Assembly: GCF_000368045.1 (NCBI RefSeq)
Contig: NZ_KB849234.1
Coordinates: 1 to 64,000 of the forward strand
DNA from: Acinetobacter johnsonii CIP 64.6
GTDB taxonomy: Bacteria > Pseudomonadota > Gammaproteobacteria > Pseudomonadales > Moraxellaceae
Direction of reading: 5' to 3'
Length of the DNA stretch: 64,000 nucleotides
Part shown: in pieces, positions 12,079 through 21,099 of the stretch
Numbering within the stretch: position 1 is the stretch's first letter
How the letters are laid out: the number at the start of each line of letters is the position of its first letter
Notes under the pieces: model-generated
What the model was told of the DNA's origin: nothing
Seen by the model: only the letters and a program-made list of their open reading frames with translations
Databases searched by the model: none
Made by a program: the position numbers and the translations under genes

Positions 12079-12900
12079 TTGCCTAATATGAATGAACTGT
12101 TTGAATCGGATAGCCCCAATTTAAAATGGTGGGGGGAATACAACTTTGAGTTGAATCAAGCCCGTGCGTGGCAGTTCGGCTCATTACTTTTTCGCCTCAC
12201 CCGCGGTCTACAAGAATGGCGTTTAGAGTTCCATCGTCCTCAAGTTCAGTATGACTATGAGCAAAAATGGCATGCGATAGAAGACCCACATTTCGCCTTT
12301 CCACAACCGGTTGAAATTAAACGCTACATGTTTAAAAACACTCACCATACGATTCAACTGATGCCGCGTTTGGCCGATCGTTCAGTGGTAATTAAACCTG
12401 TCGACCCGATTTATATTCCAGCTGGTCAGCGCGGGACGCTGTATATCAGCACTCCGTTATGGATTTCGGGTTTTATTGAAGGTCAGCGCGATCCTCTATT
12501 TGATATTCCTGTGATTTTACCCAAAGAAACTTGGTTTGGGCCAAACCACCGTACAGGTGAAATTGCCTACGCTACGGCTGTCGATGGTCGAACTGAATTG
12601 CATCAACTCAAACCACGTGCATTTCGTGCAGTGACGCCCATTGAGTTCCACAACACCAGCCATTTACAACTGCGTTTTGACCGCATGAACGTGCCTGTTT
12701 CAGCCCTGCCTTTATTTTATAGTGAAAGTACGGATCGACTTTGGACATCACAAATTAAAGTCTTGCATGAAGGTGCTGATCGACCACCGCGAATTCGTAT
12801 CGAAAACCGTACGCCTCCGCATGCAGGCAAAGTGATTTATGTGCATCCACCGCGCTCTTCGGCGAGTGCATTATTTAATATGTTTGATTCATTCTTCTAA
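12079..12900 (+). CDS. DUF432-like protein, partner of MscS
   Basis: The soluble protein of about 273 aa has no signal peptide or membrane span and is rich in beta-prone sequence. I assign it to DUF432 with moderate confidence, from overall pattern and because DUF432 genes occur beside MscS channels. The spacing favours a TTG start at 12079, eight bases after AAGGAA. A GTG at 12073 is too close to that site and the ATG at 12088 too far. The stop is 9 bp before the mscS start, so the two are probably one operon. The function is unknown. A regulatory or accessory role for the channel is an inference from context. Confidence 0.72.
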   Translation: MPNMNELFESDSPNLKWWGEYNFELNQARAWQFGSLLFRLTRGLQEWRLEFHRPQVQYDYEQKWHAIEDPHFAFPQPVEIKRYMFKNTHHTIQLMPRLADRSVVIKPVDPIYIPAGQRGTLYISTPLWISGFIEGQRDPLFDIPVILPKETWFGPNHRTGEIAYATAVDGRTELHQLKPRAFRAVTPIEFHNTSHLQLRFDRMNVPVSALPLFYSESTDRLWTSQIKVLHEGADRPPRIRIENRTPPHAGKVIYVHPPRSSASALFNMFDSFF

Positions 12901-12909
12901 GGGGGACAG

Positions 12910-13833
12910 ATGCCAAACTCAAATATTCCCCAAGAAATTACCAGTAGCCTAAAAGGCATTTTCACCAACATCAACACAGAACGATTAACGGAAATCTTAA
13001 TTGCCTTAGTGCTGTGTTTTGTTGGGTTTCTCTTGGCACGTCTGGTTTCAAATACCTTTATCCGAACCATTGGCACCAAGTTTAACGCCCACCAACGACT
13101 GGTCTGGCGTCGTGGTATTTTTTACTTTATTTTCCTAATTTTTGTGATGGCCAGCCTCAAAGAAGCTGGTTTTAAACTCAGTGTATTTTTAGGTGCAGCA
13201 GGTATTTTGACGGTTGCTTTGGGTTTTGCCTCACAAACCTCAGCATCCAACTTAATCAGTGGGTTGTTCCTCATTGGTGAAGGTTCTTTTGAAATTGGCG
13301 ACACCATTTCAATCACCCTTATTCGTGGCAATACCATTGAAGGTGAAGTCATTTCAATTGACCTCCTCTCGGTTAAGTTACTCACTCAGGACAACATTTA
13401 TGTACGACTGCCGAATGAACAACTGATTCGAGCCCCAGTTCATAACCTCTCTAAGTTTCCAATACGGCGCATTCCCATCACCCTAGCAATTAACTTTCAT
13501 GAGAACATCATTAAAGTACGCGAGGTGCTGATTGATGTCGCCAATAAATATCCTTTGGTGCTTGCAGACCCGAAACCAGCCGTCACTGTCACCGCCTTTC
13601 GTGAGTCTTCGATTGAGTTACTGTTTGCCGTGTGGTGTCAGCAAGAACACTTTTTGCAAGTACGTGATGAAATGCAGGAACGTATTCGTAATGGTTTCTT
13701 AGATAACCAAATCGAAATTCCTGTGCCGAAAATGGGCTTTGTCGATCATCCGCTTTCGCGTCCTTTATCCAATGAAGAAATTGATCAATATGCCAATGCA
13801 CAAGCCTTGAAACGAGAACCGAATATCAAATAA
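12910..13833 (+). CDS. small-conductance mechanosensitive channel (MscS family)
   Basis: The 307-aa inner-membrane protein has three predicted helices (about 25-47, 64-84 and 90-118). The third is the pore-lining helix, GAAGILTVALGFASQTSASN, which corresponds to MscS TM3. The cytoplasmic beta domain contains GSFEIGDTI and the YVRLPNEQLI segment, and the C-terminal alpha/beta domain follows. MscS channels relieve turgor after osmotic downshock. A GGGGG-rich ribosome site (AAGGGGGAC) lies just upstream of the ATG. It follows the DUF432-like gene by 9 bp. Confidence 0.93.
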   Translation: MPNSNIPQEITSSLKGIFTNINTERLTEILIALVLCFVGFLLARLVSNTFIRTIGTKFNAHQRLVWRRGIFYFIFLIFVMASLKEAGFKLSVFLGAAGILTVALGFASQTSASNLISGLFLIGEGSFEIGDTISITLIRGNTIEGEVISIDLLSVKLLTQDNIYVRLPNEQLIRAPVHNLSKFPIRRIPITLAINFHENIIKVREVLIDVANKYPLVLADPKPAVTVTAFRESSIELLFAVWCQQEHFLQVRDEMQERIRNGFLDNQIEIPVPKMGFVDHPLSRPLSNEEIDQYANAQALKREPNIK

Positions 13834-13842
13834 ATCGCCTCA

Positions 13843-13873
13843 GCTCCTTATGATCCATGTAGACATAAGGAGC
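13843..13873. terminator. bidirectional terminator-like hairpin
   Basis: A perfect 10-bp stem GCTCCTTATG / CATAAGGAGC with an 11-nt loop lies between the convergent mscS and DUF2339 genes. A short T-containing tract follows on the plus side. Confidence 0.6.
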
Positions 13874-13882
13874 GGAACTTGT

Positions 13883-16579
13883 TTAATTGGTCTTTTCCTC
13901 AAGTTCAGGCATCGGTGCAATATACGCAATTACCAACATTACCAAACCTGCACCTAAAAATGAAATCACGCGGGTGAGTGTCCCAATGTGAGATAAGTCA
14001 AACAAAACCAATTTCAGCGTCACCAAAACTAAAATACAGCCACCAAAAATCCACAATGAACGCAAGTTGCGTTTGGTTGCCGTCAGCATGCAAATGAAAG
14101 CCAAACTGACCCAAAGCAAAGTAAAGCTCAGTTGCACCAAGGCGTTTTCCCACATTTCCCAGTCATTATAGGGTGTTAGGAAATAGACATGAAACGCACG
14201 TAGCACCACATAACTACTGAGCCAAAGTAGACTCGACATCATCAAAATGGCACCCAGACTTTTTTCCAAACCCGCTTTCATTTGTAAATTCAGCATCCAA
14301 ATGAAACCGATCAGCATCGCAATACTGACCAAGTCAAATGGGTTGAAAATGGGTAACCAGTATCCTGCAAAAGCTTGTTGGCTAAAGATCTGAGAACACA
14401 CGATCCAAAACAACATGAGCACTAAGGTATTGCGTGCCTGCCAAAACTGTCTCCATCGTGTTTGAATCTGTTGTGTATAACACCATGCTGCAAAGGTCAG
14501 CGGTAAAATAACCATGCTCAAATACGGCATACTTGGAATGAGGGTTAAGCTGGTCAGCGCTAAACTCAGTAAAGCCCCCAAACTCACCCACTCCTGTTCA
14601 TCCTCTACGCCCTGTAACGGGCGAAGCCACAACAATGTGAGCAATCCGCTCGTTAAAGCAAAGAATAGGCGGTCTAAACCAGACTGCCAAATAATGATGC
14701 CATCATGGCTCAAGCCCACCAAGAAAATGAAGGCAACGGCATAGAGCGGAATCAGGCCAATCCATTTGGGTAATAACCATGACCAACTGGCTTTGCGGTA
14801 GAGCAACCATTCATTCAGTACTGTATATAAAAGCACGATGATCAGTAGCGCCATCGTCACCTGACTTTTACTGTCGATTTCATCCAAAAGTAAAATAAAC
14901 AACATGCTGGTTGCTGAAAGCAGTTGTAAGCAAAAAAAGGCAATGGTGGCAAAAGACAACTGTTGTCTAAAGCGCTCTACACTGTTGGCAACAGCAACCA
15001 CAGCAAAATAACTCAGACACAGCGCCCAATAGACTTCCGTTGGAAAACGATTAAGCTCCACCACATAGTACAGACTTGAGAGCCCTGCCACGGCCAGTAA
15101 GCCCATCGCCAAATAACGACTCAGGGCGGAATTTCGATATAAGGCATACATAAAGATCAGTGCACCCTCAACACTCCAACCCACCACACCCCACTGATCA
15201 GGCAGCAAAATAGGGGGAATCAGCGCCAAGAAGACCAAAGTCAGACTGAGATAACTTTGCGCAATCAGCTCAACGCTATGGGCTCTTTTTAGCAGTTGAT
15301 AAAGCATGGCATAGAGCGCTGCAAAGCCTAGACTAAAGCCTGCCTGCCAAATTGTTTCCTCAAAATACATTACATACAAAAAAGCAAAAGCAACAATGGG
15401 TGCAGCAAAAATCAAAGCCACATCTAAGATCGGTTTCAACTTAAACTGAGTTAAATCCTCACGCGCCAATAGTTGACTATAACGAAAACTCAACCAAATA
15501 AAGACCGCACTATGTGCCAAAACCAACACGGCCAGCATGTCTCGCTCTGACGCTTTACCCTGGTAAAAGGCATAAGCGCCACCTACGACCACCGTCATTA
15601 AAAAGGCAATTTGGTTGAGGACTTTCCACGGCCTGAACGTGCTTAAAACCGCGACCGCAATATTAATGACCAAATAATAGGCTACCAACTCTATCGCAGT
15701 GGCATTCCGTACAGGCAAGGTAAAAGGCGCCAAATATGCAATGATCATCGCCATCAACGCCAGCTCAATCGACTGTTGTTTTAAACTGAGCCAAAGTGTA
15801 AGCGCCATCACCACCACAAAGCACAGACTTGCAATCGCTAAACTTGCAATCACACCATTGTAGTAAGCAAAAAACAAAGTCAAAAATAAACCTGACAGTC
15901 CAAGTGCTTCCAAAGCCAAAGCAAAACTGCGGTTCTTTTGTAGGAGTGCGCAACCAAAGACCACAACGCCCACACTTACCGAAGCAACGAGGCTAAGCTT
16001 TACCGCGAGACTCAACTGCCAATGTTCGGTGGCAAAGCGTAATAATAAAATAAGCCCAATCAGCAGTATCACAATCGCAACTTTTAAGACAGGATTGCCC
16101 TGCCAAAGCCAGCGTTTCACTTGCTCACTGAGACTTAAATCATCTGTATTGTTTAGAGTAGTGGGTAAAGAGGGAGCGTTTTCAGATTCTGGGAATCGGT
16201 CAGATATCACCTGATGTGGCTGTGCTTGCACGGATAACAATAGATATTCTAAACGACGCAACCATCGAAAGAAAAAGAACAACCAACCACTGATCCCCAA
16301 TCCAATGAGCCCACCCCATTGCCCCACCATGCCGACTAAAATGACGAAAGCAGCAAGGTAAAGCGGCACTTTTGACGTTGGCTGGAAAGTAATGTCCCGT
16401 TGTTCCGCCAAGGTCGTACTGGGGTGTTCAATACTATCAACATAGTGCATAACACTCATGATCAAAGCAATTCCACACAATGCACTCAACAGCGGTACAG
16501 CCAGAAACCATGCTGCAATAGCAACAATCGTGAGCCCCATCAACCACATCATGCGAATTTCACGCTGTCCAGTTTGCAT
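13883..16579 (-). CDS. large polytopic membrane protein, DUF2339 family
   Basis: The 898-aa protein consists almost entirely of hydrophobic helices (more than 20 can be counted), with one polar linker near residues 115-155. This architecture matches DUF2339 predicted membrane proteins, whose function is not established. It stands alone on the minus strand, convergent with mscS and divergent from polA. Repeated Trp- and Leu-rich helix pairs suggest internal duplication. It might be a transporter-like or envelope protein, but nothing in the sequence decides this. Confidence 0.82.
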   Translation of the reverse strand: MQTGQREIRMMWLMGLTIVAIAAWFLAVPLLSALCGIALIMSVMHYVDSIEHPSTTLAEQRDITFQPTSKVPLYLAAFVILVGMVGQWGGLIGLGISGWLFFFFRWLRRLEYLLLSVQAQPHQVISDRFPESENAPSLPTTLNNTDDLSLSEQVKRWLWQGNPVLKVAIVILLIGLILLLRFATEHWQLSLAVKLSLVASVSVGVVVFGCALLQKNRSFALALEALGLSGLFLTLFFAYYNGVIASLAIASLCFVVVMALTLWLSLKQQSIELALMAMIIAYLAPFTLPVRNATAIELVAYYLVINIAVAVLSTFRPWKVLNQIAFLMTVVVGGAYAFYQGKASERDMLAVLVLAHSAVFIWLSFRYSQLLAREDLTQFKLKPILDVALIFAAPIVAFAFLYVMYFEETIWQAGFSLGFAALYAMLYQLLKRAHSVELIAQSYLSLTLVFLALIPPILLPDQWGVVGWSVEGALIFMYALYRNSALSRYLAMGLLAVAGLSSLYYVVELNRFPTEVYWALCLSYFAVVAVANSVERFRQQLSFATIAFFCLQLLSATSMLFILLLDEIDSKSQVTMALLIIVLLYTVLNEWLLYRKASWSWLLPKWIGLIPLYAVAFIFLVGLSHDGIIIWQSGLDRLFFALTSGLLTLLWLRPLQGVEDEQEWVSLGALLSLALTSLTLIPSMPYLSMVILPLTFAAWCYTQQIQTRWRQFWQARNTLVLMLFWIVCSQIFSQQAFAGYWLPIFNPFDLVSIAMLIGFIWMLNLQMKAGLEKSLGAILMMSSLLWLSSYVVLRAFHVYFLTPYNDWEMWENALVQLSFTLLWVSLAFICMLTATKRNLRSLWIFGGCILVLVTLKLVLFDLSHIGTLTRVISFLGAGLVMLVIAYIAPMPELEEKTN

Positions 16580-16741
16580 CCGTTCTCAATCTCTTTTTCT
16601 CATCTTCAAATAATACATCAGCTTGTAGTGCATCTTTAAGCGCATAACCGTAACCATCTATGCCAATCGGTACATCAATACACTTTGTTCTGCGTCAAAA
16701 TCACGTACAATAAACGGGTTATTTGGATAAGGAATCTTGCA

Positions 16742-19507
16742 ATGCCACCATTTGTCTTGGTCGATGGCTCATACTTTTTATTTCGTGCTTTTCATGCTTT
16801 GCCACCGCTCACCACGTCAACTGGCTTACATACCAATGCAATTCGTGGGGCAATTTCTGCCATCCAAAAACTGATGCGTCGTACCCAGCCAACACATATG
16901 GCAGTCATTTTTGATACACCAGAACCAACTTTTCGTCATGTGCTGTCGCCGATTTATAAAGGTGACCGCCCAAGTATGCCTGAGGAATTATCAGAGCAAA
17001 TTCCATATTTGCATGCCTTAATTCGTGCTTTGGGTATCCCCTTATACATGCTCCCAGGTGCAGAAGCAGATGACATCATCGGGACTTTAGCCAAACGTGC
17101 GGAAGCCGCGGGACAGCAAGTGCTGATTTCCACAGGCGATAAAGACATGGCACAGTTGGTGACCGATAAAGTCACCTTAGAAGACAGCTTTAAAGACAAG
17201 CCGATGGATGTAAATGGCGTGTTTGAAAAGTTTGGGGTGTGGCCAAACCAAATTATTGACTATCTGACTTTAATGGGCGATGCCTCTGACGGCATTATGG
17301 GTGTTCCGGGTGTCGGGGCTAAAACCGCAGCAAAACTATTAACAGAATATGGCTCGATTGGTGGCATTTTAGAAAATGTCGATAAAATTAAAGGCAAAGT
17401 TGGTCAAAACATCAAAGAACATGCCGATGGAATTGCTCTAGATCACCAATTGGCAAGTATTGTCTGTGACTTAGAGACAGGATTGACCTTTGACGATCTT
17501 AAACTCCAAGATCCGAATACCGAAGCCTTGCGTTCACTGTATACCGAGCTTGAATTCCGCCAGCAGTTACAATCGCTCGATCATCCAAACAATCCCAATA
17601 GCGCAACCTACAAACAAGCGACGCAACACATTGCCAAATCAGCGCAGTCTGAAACTGTCATCAATACAGAAGATCAGGCCGTTCAAAGCAGTGTCGATGA
17701 CCAACTGGGTCAAGCGAATTACCATACTGTGCTCAGTGCAGAACAGTGGACTCAATTATTCAAACGTTTAAATACAGAAAAACGCTTTGCCTTTGATACC
17801 GAAACCACCAGTTTAGACTATCGCGTAGCGCAAATTGTTGGTTTCTCGGTCGCGTTCGATGCGCAAGATGCGTATTACGTTCCACTTGCGCATGATTATG
17901 AAAATGCACCTGCGCAGTTAGATCGTGAACAGATCTTGGCGCAAATTAAACCTATTTTAGAAGATGGGTCGGTTCAGAAAATCGGTCATCATTTGAAATA
18001 CGATGCACATGTCTTAGAAAATCATGGCATTGAGCTAAAAGGCTGGTATTTCGATACCATGTTGGCATCTTATGTACTCAATGCTGTGGCGACTCGTCAC
18101 GGGATGGATGATGTTTCACGCCTCTACCTCAGCCACTTAACCACCACTTTTGAACAGGTGGCGGGTAAAGGCGCAAAACAGAAAACCTTTAACCAAATTG
18201 AGATCGAAACCGCCGCACACTATGCGGCTGAAGATGCACACGTGACCTATCGCCTGTTTGAAGTGCTCGATGCCAAACTACAAAAGCATCCCGAACTGGT
18301 CAATATTTTGCACAATGTCGAAATGCCAGTTGCCCGCGTCCTGACCATCATGGAAGAAAACGGCATTGAATTGGATCTAAGCTTTCTTGACCAACTCGGT
18401 GTTGAGTTTGCCAATACCATGGCCAATCTTGAAAGCCAAATTACCGAATTGGCTGGACAAAGTTTCAATGTCAGTTCGCCTAAGCAAGTTGGTGAAATTC
18501 TGTTTGATAAACTCGGACTTAAGGGCGGCAAAAAAACCGCAACAGGTCAGTACAGTACCTCTGAAAGTGTTTTAGAAAAGATTGACCACCCAATTACCGA
18601 GCTAATTTTGGACTATCGCGGTTTATCGAAACTAAAAAGTACCTATACCGATGGCTTATTAAAACAAGCCAACAGTGATACCCATCGTGTGCATACCAGC
18701 TACCACCAAGCACTGACCGCAACTGGTCGTTTGTCTTCGACCGACCCCAACTTACAGAACATTCCTGTGCGTGAGGAAATTGGCCGTCAAATTCGTAAAG
18801 CCTTTATTGCACCACAAGGTCGCGTGCTCTTGGCAGCCGATTATTCACAAATTGAACTGCGTTTAATGGCGCATTTCTCACAAGATGAAGCCTTGGTCGA
18901 TGCCTTTAATCATGGGCAAGATGTACACCGTCGTACAGCGGCTGAAGTCTTAGGTGTCGCACTTGAAGATGTCACGTCAGACCAACGTCGTCAGGCCAAA
19001 GCCGTCAATTTCGGTCTACTCTACGGCATGTCTGAGTTTGGCTTAACCCGTCAACTCGGTTTTAGCCGTGAAGAATCGCGTGGCTATATTGCGAAATACT
19101 TCCAGCGTTATCCGGGCGTGCTCGACTATATGGAACGTACCCGTCAAATTGCACGTGAACAAGGTTTTGTCGAAACCATTTTAGGCCGTCGATTGTATAC
19201 GCCCGATATTATGGCAAGCAATAAAATGATCAAACAAGCGGCCGAACGTGCCGCAATTAATGCACCGCTGCAAGGTTCTGCTGCGGACATTATTAAAATG
19301 GCGATGATTGCTGTTGATCAAATGCTGCCTAAAGATCAAGCCAAAATGCTACTACAAGTACACGATGAATTGGTTTTTGAAGTCGATGAAAGTATTGCGG
19401 ATGAACTGGCTTCGAAACTGGCAGACGTGATGCAGTCTGTTTTGCAGATTTCTGTGCCATTGTTGGTTGAAGTCGGCAAAGGTCGAAACTGGGATGAAGC
19501 CCACTAA
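16742..19507 (+). CDS. polA: DNA polymerase I
   Basis: The 921-aa protein has three domains. The N-terminal 5'-3' exonuclease (about 1-260) has the GAEADDIIGT and GDKDMAQLV motifs. The 3'-5' proofreading domain (about 330-510) keeps its acidic residues in FAFDTETT, HHLKYDAHVL and YAAEDAHVTYRL. The polymerase domain has motif A (AADYSQIELRLMAH), motif B (RRQAKAVNFGLLYGMSEFG) and motif C (LQVHDELVFEV). It acts in Okazaki fragment maturation and repair. The start is the ATG at 16742, preceded by AAGGAAT. The longer frame from 16685 adds 19 residues not expected before MPPFVLVDGS. Confidence 0.97.
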   Translation: MPPFVLVDGSYFLFRAFHALPPLTTSTGLHTNAIRGAISAIQKLMRRTQPTHMAVIFDTPEPTFRHVLSPIYKGDRPSMPEELSEQIPYLHALIRALGIPLYMLPGAEADDIIGTLAKRAEAAGQQVLISTGDKDMAQLVTDKVTLEDSFKDKPMDVNGVFEKFGVWPNQIIDYLTLMGDASDGIMGVPGVGAKTAAKLLTEYGSIGGILENVDKIKGKVGQNIKEHADGIALDHQLASIVCDLETGLTFDDLKLQDPNTEALRSLYTELEFRQQLQSLDHPNNPNSATYKQATQHIAKSAQSETVINTEDQAVQSSVDDQLGQANYHTVLSAEQWTQLFKRLNTEKRFAFDTETTSLDYRVAQIVGFSVAFDAQDAYYVPLAHDYENAPAQLDREQILAQIKPILEDGSVQKIGHHLKYDAHVLENHGIELKGWYFDTMLASYVLNAVATRHGMDDVSRLYLSHLTTTFEQVAGKGAKQKTFNQIEIETAAHYAAEDAHVTYRLFEVLDAKLQKHPELVNILHNVEMPVARVLTIMEENGIELDLSFLDQLGVEFANTMANLESQITELAGQSFNVSSPKQVGEILFDKLGLKGGKKTATGQYSTSESVLEKIDHPITELILDYRGLSKLKSTYTDGLLKQANSDTHRVHTSYHQALTATGRLSSTDPNLQNIPVREEIGRQIRKAFIAPQGRVLLAADYSQIELRLMAHFSQDEALVDAFNHGQDVHRRTAAEVLGVALEDVTSDQRRQAKAVNFGLLYGMSEFGLTRQLGFSREESRGYIAKYFQRYPGVLDYMERTRQIAREQGFVETILGRRLYTPDIMASNKMIKQAAERAAINAPLQGSAADIIKMAMIAVDQMLPKDQAKMLLQVHDELVFEVDESIADELASKLADVMQSVLQISVPLLVEVGKGRNWDEAH

Positions 19508-19516
19508 AACATTTGA

Positions 19517-19550
19517 GCCTTTCTCCTAGGAGAAAGGCTGGTATGGAGGT
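19517..19550. repeat. REP-like palindromic element (copy 1)
   Basis: A perfect 22-bp palindrome (19517-19538, centre CCTAGG) is followed by TGGTATGGAGGT. The layout and the CTCC...GGAGA...GGCTGG...GGAGGT pattern resemble the element between pheT and pheS at about 30440-30542. It lacks a T-tract, so it is more like a dispersed intergenic repeat than a terminator. Confidence 0.5.
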
Positions 19551-19602
19551 CATTTGCTTCCTAGAAGAAATATCAACGTCTTCACCTGAAAATTTCAACC
19601 AC

Positions 19603-19632
19603 AAAAAAAGGACTCACAATCGAGTCCTTTTT
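19603..19632. terminator. bidirectional intrinsic terminator between polA and yggT
   Basis: The AAAAAAA-GGACTC / GAGTCC-TTTTT hairpin (stem 19610-19615 and 19622-19627) has A- and T-runs on the two sides, so it can end both converging transcripts. Confidence 0.85.
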
Positions 19633-19645
19633 ATTCGCTACAATC

Positions 19646-20215
19646 TTATAAACCAGTGAGCAGAACAATCGCCACTTCATTCATAATCATTTCAGCAATA
19701 TACAACGCCAAGAACGCTACGATTGGAGAAAGATCAATCATGCCCATATTGGGCAATAAACGGCGAAACGGGGCCAATAATGGTTCGGCAAGCTCTTGAA
19801 TCACTTCGATATAAGGTGAGCGTGACTGCGTAAACATCACCACCCAACTTAAAATAATCGTTGCAAAAATCAGGTAACGACAGAAACGAATCAAGTCCTG
19901 AATCATGGTCACAAAAGTTAAAATGACCAAATGCACAGGACTATTCGGCATCGCTCCAGAGAGATACATGACGCCAAAAATTTTCAGTAAGTACAATAAA
20001 ACCAAAAGCACTAAAGCCGCTGAGTTAACGCGGCCTTTCGCTACATTTGGAAAAATACGACCAAACATATCCACAATTTTTGTGGCTTTTACGGTCGACA
20101 TCACCACTGGGTTATAAAAGTTAACCGCTGCCAACTGCATGAGAAAGCGGAAGAACACCAGTAAAATGGCAACGTTAATAATGATGCCAAAAATTAGCGC
20201 AGAGTTTGCACCCAT
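19646..20215 (-). CDS. yggT: YggT family membrane protein
   Basis: The 189-aa inner-membrane protein has two copies of the YggT repeat. Each has a hydrophobic helix pair, with the typical RFLMQLAAVNFYNPVV and the second-copy SRSPYIEVIQELAEPLLAPFRRLLP segment. The molecular function is unknown. The family is linked by context to proC and cell-envelope or osmotic functions. It is the last gene of the run ppx-accA-tilS-proC-yggT, 25 bp after proC, and the bidirectional terminator follows. Confidence 0.93.
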   Translation of the reverse strand: MGANSALIFGIIINVAILLVFFRFLMQLAAVNFYNPVVMSTVKATKIVDMFGRIFPNVAKGRVNSAALVLLVLLYLLKIFGVMYLSGAMPNSPVHLVILTFVTMIQDLIRFCRYLIFATIILSWVVMFTQSRSPYIEVIQELAEPLLAPFRRLLPNMGMIDLSPIVAFLALYIAEMIMNEVAIVLLTGL

Positions 20216-20240
20216 ACTTGAACTTTCCTAAATAAAACGA

Positions 20241-21071
20241 TTATTTGCTACTTTCACTCAGCTCTTGAGCAAGTTCCTGACTGCGCTTTTGAGCAGCAGC
20301 CAATGCAGCTTGGATATTTTGTGAAATTTGTGCACGATCAAACACTTCAAGTGCCGCTTGGGTTGTACCATTCGGTGAAGTGACATTTTTACGCAATTCA
20401 GCTGGTGTATTTGAGCTCGTGATTGCCATTTGTGCCGCACCCAATGCCGTTTGCAACGTCAATGCCGTTGCTACTTTTTCATCTAGACCGAGGTTTTTAC
20501 CTGCACGGATCATGCTTTCCATCATATAGAAGAAATACGCAGGACCTGAACCAGACACCGCAGTCACAGCATCAATTTGCGCTTCCTCGCCTACCCATAA
20601 AGTCAAGCCTGTTGCAGCAAGTACTTGGCTCGCCAAATCACGGTCTTCTTTATCTACAGCCTCAGTGGCATATAAACCATGCGCACCTGTTTGTACTAAA
20701 GCAGGCGTATTTGGCATCACACGAACAATACGATTACTGCCAGCTAATGCAGCAATCGTTGCAATTTCAGCACCCGCAACAATCGAAATAATCAACTTAC
20801 CGTCAAACAAACCGTTTAATGGTTTTAAAACATTGGCTAAAACTTGAGGTTTAACCGCTAAGACCACGACATCGGCTTCACGAATAGCAGATGCGTTATC
20901 CTCAGTCACCACCAAGTCTTTTTCAGCCAATAAATGACGAACTTGTTCAACAGGATCAGAAACCGTAATGCGAGTTGAAGGTAAACCACGTGAAATCAAG
21001 CCACCAATGAGGGCTTGAGCCATGTTACCACCGCCGATAAAACAAATATTACGATTCAACACTGCGCTCAT
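20241..21071 (-). CDS. proC: pyrroline-5-carboxylate reductase
   Basis: The 276-aa cytoplasmic enzyme performs the last step of proline synthesis, the NAD(P)H reduction of pyrroline-5-carboxylate. The Rossmann start is ICFIGGGNMAQALIGGL. The P5CR signature near the C-terminus includes VSGSGPAYFFYMMESM and the conserved NVTSPNGTTQAALEVF. The length is typical. It starts 28 bp after tilS and precedes yggT, a common proC-yggT pairing. Confidence 0.97.
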   Translation of the reverse strand: MSAVLNRNICFIGGGNMAQALIGGLISRGLPSTRITVSDPVEQVRHLLAEKDLVVTEDNASAIREADVVVLAVKPQVLANVLKPLNGLFDGKLIISIVAGAEIATIAALAGSNRIVRVMPNTPALVQTGAHGLYATEAVDKEDRDLASQVLAATGLTLWVGEEAQIDAVTAVSGSGPAYFFYMMESMIRAGKNLGLDEKVATALTLQTALGAAQMAITSSNTPAELRKNVTSPNGTTQAALEVFDRAQISQNIQAALAAAQKRSQELAQELSESSK

Positions 21072-21099
21072 GATTATTTCTCTATCCTGAATTTTTTAA

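Noticed and set aside
19517..19538. The 22-bp palindrome after polA as the main terminator
   Set aside because: It lacks a T-tract, while a proper hairpin with A/T runs lies at 19603-19632.
20423..20791. 122-aa plus-strand frame opposite proC
   Set aside because: It is an antisense shadow with His/Gln/Leu-rich composition typical of such frames.
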